Source: Hyperoodon ampullatus
Lineage: Eukaryota; Chordata; Mammalia; Artiodactyla; Ziphiidae
Reading direction: 5' to 3'
DNA length: 64,000 bases
Assembly (NCBI GenBank): GCA_949752795.1
Contig: OX457059.1
Span: 174,170,242-174,234,241 of the forward strand
Shown here: piece by piece, positions 56,970 through 64,000 of the stretch
Position numbering within the stretch: position 1 is the stretch's first letter
Layout: every line of letters begins with the position of its first letter
Notes under the pieces: model-generated
Databases searched by the model: none
What the model was told of the DNA's origin: nothing
What the model saw: only the letters and a program-made list of their open reading frames with translations
Made by a program: the position numbers and the translations under genes

Positions 56970-59900
56970 GAAGCTGGTATTGCTGGATTGTAAGTTAAGT
57001 TTGCCTTAACTTTTGAAGAAACTGCCAAACTTTTAAAAATTAATTGTACATTTAGCATTTCCATCAGAGATGTGTGTGAAGTTTCCAGTTTCTCCACATC
57101 TTACAGTATTCAATATTTTCAGTCTCTTTGACTAAATACATTTTAGTGGGAGAGTAGTGGGTTTTTTTTTAAGTTGTGGTTTCAATTTGGACTTTTCTAA
57201 TGACTGATAATGGTGAATATCTTCTCATGTTCTTATTACTTATTTGTTCATCTTTTTGGGTAAAATTTCTTTTCACAACCTTTGGCCTTTTTTTTCATTG
57301 AGATATTTTCTTATCATTGAGTTGCAAGAGTTTTTAAATATATTCTGAATAAAAGTTCTTTATTGGATATTATGTTTATAGTATTTCCTGTCTGTGGCTT
57401 GTCTTTCAACTATTAATGGCATCATTTGAAATCAACAAGCTTTTTTAATCTTTACAAAATCTAACTTGTCTATTTTCTTTCTTTTATTTATTATGCTTTT
57501 GCAGCCATAATAAAATCTTTTTCCCTAATCCACGGTCACAAGGATTACTTCCTATGTTGTCTTCCAGAAGTTTTATAATTTGAATTCTTACATACAGGCT
57601 TCAGATCCATTTTGAGCTCATTTTTATGTATGATGTGAAGTAAGATTCTAAGTCCTAAGTTTTGTTTTGTTTTTCTTTGTTTTAGGTTTCTTATTTATTT
57701 CTTTTTGATATTGATTTCCAATTGTTCCAGTACTATTTATTGAAAAGTCTATACTTTACTCATTGAATTGCCTTGGTTTGTCTGTTGAAAGTCAATTGAC
57801 CATATGGAAAGTTTATTTCTGGCTTCTCAATTCTATTCCATTGGTCACTACAACCTCTCCTATGTTCGAGGCCACATTGTCTTGATTACTACAACTTTCT
57901 AGACAGTTTTGAAATCAGATAATCTAGTCTGCCAGTTTTTTTTTTTTAATGTTAAGAAATTTGGCCAGTCCTTGAGTTTCTACATAAAATTTGTAATGAG
58001 ATTATCAATTTTTACATAAAAAAGTCATACTGGCATTTTGATAGGGATTGTGTTGAATCTGTAGACTGATCTGAAGAGAACTGACAATTTACGATTGGGT
58101 ATTCCCTTAGGTAAACATGCAATGTCTCTCCACTTATTTATATCCTCTGATCTCTCTCACAACATTTTGTAGTTTTCAGTGTATCAGCTTTTATTTCTTT
58201 TGTTATAGTATTTCCACACACTTTACTCCTTTTCATGCTACTGTAATAGGAATTATTTCCTAAATTTAATTTTCAGTTTTTATGTTGCTAACACACAGAT
58301 ATGAAATTGATCTTGAAAATATTGAACTTGTATCTTGAGATATTTTAAAACGTATTAGTTTGGTTGTGTGTATGTACTCCTTAGGATCTTCTATAAAATG
58401 GGTCATGTCATCTGTGAATACAAAGAACTTTATTTCTTCCTTTTCTGTATGTTTTAATTTCTTTTTAATCTGTATGTTTTTAATTTCTTTTTAAAAATAA
58501 TAATAAATCTCCAGTTCAGTATTGAGTAGAAGTGGTAAAGTGGATATCCTTGCCTTTTTCATGACCTTAAAGGGAAAACATTCAGTCTTTCACCATTAAA
58601 TATGATGTTAGCTGTTGAATTTTTATAGATTCCTTTATCAGATAGAAGAATTCCTCTATATTCCTACTGTGCTGAGTGCTTTAAAAAAATCATGAATTGA
58701 TGTTGGATTTTGTCAATTATTTTTTCTTTTCATGTGACTTTTGTTCATTAACTTATTAATATAGTAAATTACATTAATTGTTTTTGGACATTAAACCAAT
58801 CCAGCAATCCTGGCATAAATCCCTGGTTTTATTTTATAAGTTGTTGGATTTTATTTACTAACACTTCTTTAGGTAGTCTTAGTCTATGCTTATGACAGAT
58901 ACTGATCTGTAATATTTTTTATTTTCCTGTCTTATCTGGCTTTGGTATCACTGTGACACTGGCCTCATGGAATGAATTGGCAAGTGTTATTTCCTCTTGT
59001 ATTTTCTGGAATAATTTGTGTAACATTATTATTATTTTTTTTATATGTTGATAGAATTCATTTATGAATCCATCTGCCCTTGGGGGTTTTCTTAGTGAAG
59101 AGGTTTTTGATTATTGATTCAATTTCTTCACCAGTTGTAGTCTACTCAGATTTTCTATTTCTTCTTTAGTCAGTTTTGGTGTTTGTGTATTTCTTGGAAT
59201 TTGTCCATTTTACCTACATTCTCTAATATACTGACATAAAGTTGCGGTAATATTCCTTTATAATCCTTTTAATTTCTGTAGAGTCACTAGGGATAACCCT
59301 CTTTATCTCTGATTTGGGTAATTTTTCTTCTCTTTTTATTTCATAGTTATTCTAGCTAAACTTTTTTGAACTTTGTCAGTCTTTATATAGAACTATCTTT
59401 TAGATTCGTTGATTTTTCTCTATTTTTCTGTTTTTTTTATTCTGTTGATTTTCACTCTGATATTTTATTATTTTCTTCTACTTGGTTTAGGTTTAGTTTT
59501 CTCTATTTGGTATAGCTTCATAAAGCAGAATTCTAGGTTACTAATTTTAGACACTTCCTCTTTTTTATTACAGATATTTAGATCTCTAAATTTTCTCTAA
59601 ATACTTCTTTACAGCATCTCATCAGTTTTGATGTTGTGTTTGTTTTTATTCATTTCAAAATATTTACCAATTTTGTTTTTTTCTATTTCTTCTTTAACCC
59701 ACAAGTTATTTCAAAGTGTGATGCTTAATTTCCACATATTTGGCAGTTTCTCAAATTTCTCTCCTTCTCTGAAATCTAATTTAATTCTATTATGGTCAGG
59801 AAACACACTTTGTATGATTACAATCTTTAAAATATATTGAGGTTTGTTTTACAGCCCAGCATATGATCTATCATGGAGAACGTTTCATGTGAGCTTTAGA

Positions 59901-60650
59901 AGAATGTGCATCTTCAATGGAGCATTCTAGAAATGTTAGTGAGGTCAAGTTGGTAGTCAGGTTTTTTAAGTCTTCTAGCTGCCTTTTTTTATTTTCCTTT
60001 GGTTTAAGTCACCTATCACTTATTGAAAGTGTGGTTCTGAAAACTCCAACTACTATTGTTGAATTATTTCTCCTTCTGTTCTATCACAAAGTTTTTTGCT
60101 TTGTGTATTTGGGGTTCTCTTGTTTGGCATATGTTTATATTTGTTATAGCTTCTTAATTAATTGGCCCTTTGTTCATTATGAAATGTTCCTCTTTGCAGT
60201 AATATATATATATTCTTAAACTTTATTTTGTTTGATATCACTATAGTTACTCCAGATGTCTTACTGTTACTGTTGCGTGGTATATCTTTTCCATCATTTT
60301 ACTTGTAACCTATTTGTGGCTTTGAATCTAAAGAATATCTCTTGTAGACACCATATGTTTGGATCTTGTCTTTTATCTTTTGGTAATCTGGATTTAATCT
60401 ATTCACAGTTAATGTTGGATTTATGTCTGCCATTTTTCTAATTCATTTTTGTATGTCTCATTTTCTGCTTTTCTGTTTCTTCTTACTTTTTTGTAAAAAA
60501 TAAATATTTTTAGTGTAATATTTTAATTCTGTTAATTTTTAAACTATTTTAAATATTTATTATGTGTGTTTGTTCTAGAGATTACCATATGTATCTAATT
60601 GCATCTACTTCAGACTAATACTAACTTAATTGTGGTCAAGTTTAGAAACT
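56970..60650 (-). repeat. Long old L1M, minus strand, ORF2 region
   Basis: This runs from decayed C-terminal ORF2 text (left, 'tattgctggattgtaagtta') through the reverse-transcriptase region (near 58790-59240: 'ttaaaccaatccagcaatcc', 'ccatctgcccttgggggttt'). It continues to upstream L1M text at the right, including 'tattatggtcaggaaacaca', 'cagcatatgatctatcatgg', 'ttgtagacaccatatgtttg' and 'agagattaccatatgtat'. The 3' UTR is missing. Dense stops and indels leave no frame longer than about 100 codons. The young L1 at 60838 is inserted at or just beyond its right end. Confidence 0.8.
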
Positions 60651-60837
60651 TTGCCCTAATATAGCTACATTTCTTTTCCTCTTCTTTGTACTATTACTGT
60701 GTACACACATATAATATAATATGGTCATATACTATATATGTTTAACACTATATACATATAATCATATACTTATGAATTTATATAATAAAATCAATAAAGC
60801 AGTGCTATAATTGTTGCTTTATACAATCTATGCCTTT
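60651..60837. other. AT-rich flank of the young L1
   Basis: Probably more of the old L1M, but too decayed to assign. The 'gccttttat' at its end borders the T-tract of the young L1 and should hold one copy of its target duplication. The other copy is beyond the window. Confidence 0.4.
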
Positions 60838-60945
60838 TATTTTTTTTTTTTTTTTTTTTTTTGTTTTTTTTTATTTTTTTTTTTTTTTTTTTATTTTTTG
60901 CTTTATCACAAATTTAATCAGTTATATGTATACATATGTTCCCAT

Positions 60946-60998
60946 ATCCCCTCCCTTTTGCGTCTCCCTCCCACCCTCCCTATCCCACCCCTCCAGGC
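60946..60998 (-). promoter_or_regulatory. G-rich (G-quadruplex-type) tract in the L1 3' UTR
   Basis: The plus strand has repeated CCC runs ('cccatatcccctcccttttg' and 'tccctcccaccctccctatc'). The coding strand therefore has at least four GGG runs within about 50 bases. Similar tracts are typical of L1 3' UTRs and have been linked to retrotransposition efficiency. Confidence 0.7.
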
Positions 60999-61210
60999 GG
61001 TCACAAAGCACCGAGCTGATCTCCCTGTGCTATGCGGCTGCTTCCCACTAGCTATCTACCTTACGTTTGGTAGTGTATATATGTCCATGCCGCTCTTTCA
61101 CTTTGTCACAGCTTACCCTTCCCCCTCCCCATATCCTCAAGTCCATTCTCTAGTAGGTCTGTGTCTTTATTCCTGTCTTACCCCTATGTTCTTCATGACC
61201 TTTTTTTTTC

Positions 61211-64000
61211 TTAAATTCCATATATATGTGTCAGCATACAGTATTTGTCTTTCTCTTTCTGACTTACTTCACTCTGTATGACAGACTCTAGGTCCATCCA
61301 CCTCATTACAAATAGTTCAATTTCATTTCTTTTTATGGCTGAGTAATATTCCATTGTATGTATGTGCCACATCTTCTTTACCCATTCATCCAATGATGGA
61401 CACTTAGGTTGTTTCCATCTCCGGGCTATTGTAAATAGGGCTGCTATGAACATTTTGGTACATGTCTCTTTTTGAATTATGGTTTTCTCAGGGTATATGC
61501 CCAGTAGTGGGATTGCAGGGTCATATGGTAGTTCTATTTGTAGTTTTTTAAGGAACCTCCATACCGTTCTCCATAGTGGCTGTACCAATTCACATTCCCA
61601 CCAGCAGTGCAAGAGTGTTCCCTTTTTTCCACACCCTCTCCAGCATTTATTGTTGCTAGATTTCTTGATGATGGCCATTCTGACTGGTGTGAGATGATAT
61701 CTCATTGTAGTTTTGATTTGCATTTCTCTAATTAGTAAAGATGTTGAGCATCCTTTCATGTGTTTGTTGGCAGTCTGTATATCTTCTGTGGAGAAATGTC
61801 TATTTAGGTCTTCTGCCCATTTTTGGATTGGGTTGTTTGTTTTTTTGTTATTGAGCTGCATGAGCTGCTTATAAATTTTGGAGATTAATCCTTTGTCAGT
61901 TGCTTCATTTGCAAATATTTTCTCCCATTCTGAGGGTTGTCTTTTGGTCTTGTTTATGGTTTCCTTTGCTGTGCAAAAGCTTTTAAGTTTCATTAGGTCC
62001 CATGTGTTTATTTTTGTCTTTATTTCCATTTCTCTAGGAGGTGGGTCAAAAAGGATCTTGCTGTGATTTATGTCATAGAGTGTTCTGCCTATGTTGTCCT
62101 CTAAGAGTTTGATAGTGTCTGGCCTTACATTTAGGTCTTTAATCCATTTTGAGCTTATTTTTGTGTATGGTGTTAGGGAGTGATCGAATCTCATACTTTT
62201 ACATGTCCCTGTCCAGTTTTCCCAACACCACTTATTGAAGAGACTGTCCTTTCTCCACTGTACATTCCTGCCTCCTTTATCAAAGATAAGGTGACCATAT
62301 GTCCGTGGGTTTATCTCTGGGCTTTCTATCCTGTTCCATTGATCTATCTTTCTGTTTCTGTGCCAGTACCATACTGTCTTGATTACTGCAGCTTTGTAGT
62401 ATAGTCTGAAGTCAGGGAGCCTGATTCCTCCAGCTCCATTTTTCGTTCTCAAGATTGCTTTGGCTATTCGGGGTCTTTTGTGTTTCCATACAAATTGTGA
62501 AATTTTTTGTTCTAGTTCTGTGAAAAATGCCAGTGGTATTTTGATAGGGATTGCATTGAATCTGTAGATTGCTTTGGGTAGTAGAGTCATTTTCACAATG
62601 TTGATTCTTCCAATCCAAGAACATGGTACATCTCTCCATCTATTTGTATCATCTTTAATTTCTTTCATCAGTGTCTTATAATTTTCTGCATACAGGTCTT
62701 TTGTCTCCTTAGGTAGGTTTATTCCTAGATATTTTATTCTTTTTGTTGCAATGGTAAATGGGAGTGTTTCCTTGATTTCACTTTCAGATTTTTCATCATT
62801 AGTATATAGGAATGCCAGAGATTTCTGTGCATTAATTTTGTATCCTGCAACTTTACCAAATTCATTGATTAGCTCTAGTAGTTTTCTGGTAGCATCTTTA
62901 GGATTCTCTATGTATAGTATCATGTCATCTGCAAACAGTGACAGCTTTACTTCTTCTTTTCCAATTTGGATTCCTTTTATTTGCTTTTCTTCTCTGATTG
63001 CTGTGGCTAAAACTTCCAAAACTATGTTGAATAAGAGTGGTGAGAGTGGGCAACCTTGTCTTGTTCCTGATCTTAGTGGAAATGGTTTCAGTTTTTCACC
63101 ATTGAGGACGATGCTGGCTGTGGGTTTGTCATATATGGCCTTTATTATGTTGAGGAAAGTTCCCTCTATGCCTACTTTCTGCAGGGTTTTTATCATGAAT
63201 GGGTGTTGAATTTTGTCGAAAGCTTTCTCTGTATCTATTGAGATGATCATATGGTTTTTCTCCTTCAATTTGTTAATATGGTGTATCACGTTGATTGATT
63301 TGCGTATATTGAAGAATCCTTGCATTCCTGGGGTAAACCCCACTTGATCATGGTGTATGATCCTTTTAATGTGCTGTTGGATTCTGTTTGCTAGTATTTT
63401 GTTGAGGATTTTTGCATCTATGTTCATCAGTGATATTGGCCTGTAGTTTTCTTTCTTTGTGACATCCTTGTCTGGTTTTGGTATCAAGGTGATGGTGGCC
63501 TCGTAGAATGAGTTTGGGAGTGTTCCTCCCTCTGCTATATTTTGGAAGAGTTTGAGAAGGATAGGCGTTAGCTCTTCTCTAAATGCTTGATAGAATTCGC
63601 CTGTGAAGCCATCTGGTCCTGGGCTTTTGTTTGTTGGAAGATTTTTTATCACAGTTTCAATTTCAGTGCTTGTGATTGGTCTGTTCATATGTTCTATTTC
63701 TTCCTGATTCAGTCTTGGCAGGTTGTGCATTTCTAAGAATTTGTCCATTTCTTCCAGGTTGTCCATTTTATTGGCATAGAGTTGCTTATAGTAATCTCTC
63801 ACGATCTTTTGTATTTCTGCAGTGTCAGTTGTTACTTCTCCTTTTTCATTTCTAATTCTATTGATTTGAGTCTTCTCCCTTTTTTTCTTGATGAGTCTGG
63901 CTAATGGTTTATCAATTTTGTTTATCTTCTCAAAGAACCAGCTTTTAGTTTTATTGATCTTTGCTATTGTTTCCTTCATTTCTTTTTCATTTATTTCTGA
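61211..64000 (-). CDS. L1 ORF2: L1 ORF2 protein, C-terminal ~930 residues (reverse transcriptase), N terminus off-window
   Basis: ORF2p nicks target DNA and reverse-transcribes L1 RNA at the nick; this part carries the polymerase. The frame is open from the window edge to TAA at 61211-61213, with no stop or frameshift. Residues here are numbered from the Met at 63979. The polymerase motifs are all present: NKSPGPDGF (117-125), [16 protein letters not shown] (179-194), the first catalytic Asp in SIDTEKAFD (247-255), [11 protein letters not shown] (304-314) and the catalytic pair in FADD (349-352). A Cys-rich knuckle C-x3-C-x7-H-x4-C follows at 779-796, and the end is the usual [13 protein letters not shown]...YGI. 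By alignment from memory of the FADD position in human ORF2 (about 700), roughly 345 residues, including the whole endonuclease, are missing off the right edge. The Met at 63979 is internal, not the start. Confidence 0.95.
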   Translation of the reverse strand, partial: SEINEKEMKETIAKINKTKSWFFEKINKIDKPLARLIKKKREKTQINRIRNEKGEVTTDTAEIQKIVRDYYKQLYANKMDNLEEMDKFLEMHNLPRLNQEEIEHMNRPITSTEIETVIKNLPTNKSPGPDGFTGEFYQAFREELTPILLKLFQNIAEGGTLPNSFYEATITLIPKPDKDVTKKENYRPISLMNIDAKILNKILANRIQQHIKRIIHHDQVGFTPGMQGFFNIRKSINVIHHINKLKEKNHMIISIDTEKAFDKIQHPFMIKTLQKVGIEGTFLNIIKAIYDKPTASIVLNGEKLKPFPLRSGTRQGCPLSPLLFNIVLEVLATAIREEKQIKGIQIGKEEVKLSLFADDMILYIENPKDATRKLLELINEFGKVAGYKINAQKSLAFLYTNDEKSESEIKETLPFTIATKRIKYLGINLPKETKDLYAENYKTLMKEIKDDTNRWRDVPCSWIGRINIVKMTLLPKAIYRFNAIPIKIPLAFFTELEQKISQFVWKHKRPRIAKAILRTKNGAGGIRLPDFRLYYKAAVIKTVWYWHRNRKIDQWNRIESPEINPRTYGHLIFDKGGRNVQWRKDSLFNKWCWENWTGTCKSMRFDHSLTPYTKISSKWIKDLNVRPDTIKLLEDNIGRTLYDINHSKILFDPPPREMEIKTKINTWDLMKLKSFCTAKETINKTKRQPSEWEKIFANEATDKGLISKIYKQLMQLNNKKTNNPIQKWAEDLNRHFSTEDIQTANKHMKGCSTSLLIREMQIKTTMRYHLTPVRMAIIKKSSNNKCWRGCGKKGTLLHCWWECELVQPLWRTVWRFLKKLQIELPYDPAIPLLGIYPEKTIIQKETCTKMFIAALFTIARRWKQPKCPSLDEWVKKMWHIHTMEYYSAIKRNEIELFVMRWMDLESVIQSEVSQKEKDKYCMLTHIYGI

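Larger units (their letters stand above)
60838..64000 (-). mobile_element. Young L1 retrotransposon, 3' half (continues past right edge)
   Basis: From left to right this is the A-tail (T tracts, 60838-60897), a 3' UTR of about 310 bp, and ORF2 reading leftward from the window edge. The 3' UTR has a pyrimidine-rich block at 60946-60998, which on the coding strand is a G-rich tract with several GGG runs, as in other mammalian L1 3' UTRs. The single uninterrupted ORF2 frame, against heavily decayed L1s elsewhere in the window, marks a recent insertion. 5' UTR, ORF1 and the ORF2 endonuclease part, if present, lie outside. Confidence 0.93.

Noticed and set aside
60811..61281. 156-codon plus-strand frame rich in Phe
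   Set aside because: It is an antisense reading of the L1 A-tail and 3' UTR.
62751..63209. 152-codon plus-strand frame
   Set aside because: It is antisense to L1 ORF2, whose minus-strand frame is fully supported by reverse-transcriptase motifs.

Overview
This is mammalian nuclear DNA, most likely from a whale or dolphin. The clearest evidence is six tRNA-derived CHR-type SINEs, which share an opening like ggcttccctggtggcgcagt. CHR elements belong to the cetacean-hippopotamus-ruminant clade. No ruminant-type BovB or Bov-tA sequence was recognised, and most copies have the short form I associate with cetaceans. Mammalian MIR, L2, MaLR/MLT1 and L1M remnants are also present. There are no operons, ribosome-binding sites, phage genes or CRISPR arrays.

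I see no host protein-coding gene that I can defend. The only convincing coding sequence is the C-terminal ~930 codons of L1 ORF2 on the minus strand (61211 to the right edge). It belongs to a young L1 whose 3' UTR and A-tail lie at 60838-61210. The other long open frames are repeat-derived or chance frames in GC-rich DNA.

Layout: 1-5 kb holds an old L1 tail, a 35-bp minisatellite, a CHR SINE, a split MLT1-like LTR, a MIR and a second CHR SINE. At 5-9 kb lie an MLT1 LTR, MIRs, a long-form CHR SINE, a U6 snRNA/L1 chimeric retrocopy with target-site duplications (TSDs), and an L1 fragment. At 9-16 kb the DNA is mostly unique, with one 600-bp solo LTR and one L1M piece. At 16-29 kb it is unique, AT-rich DNA with an exon-like GC-rich block, an MLT1 LTR and two copies of a repeat carrying expanded microsatellites. 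An MLT1 LTR is followed at 30.18-30.50 kb by a compact CpG island with an NRF1-type palindrome, the best promoter candidate. At 31-40 kb there are four CHR SINEs, a Tigger end and a nested L1/L1/SINE block. At 40-56 kb the DNA is mostly unique, with a small processed retrocopy, three short L1 3' insertions and a homeodomain-site-rich AT stretch. From 56.6 kb to the edge it is almost all L1.

The window reads as an intergenic or intronic archive of L1-driven retrotransposition: L1 tails alone, L1 joined to U6, an L1 tail carrying downstream sequence, a cellular mRNA tail, and SINEs moved in trans. I found no previously undescribed system. The most unusual items are the U6-L1 chimera, the retrocopy at 41.7-41.9 kb, the L1 with apparent 3' transduction at 43.7 kb, and the CpG island. 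All family names come from memory of consensus sequences, with no database search.
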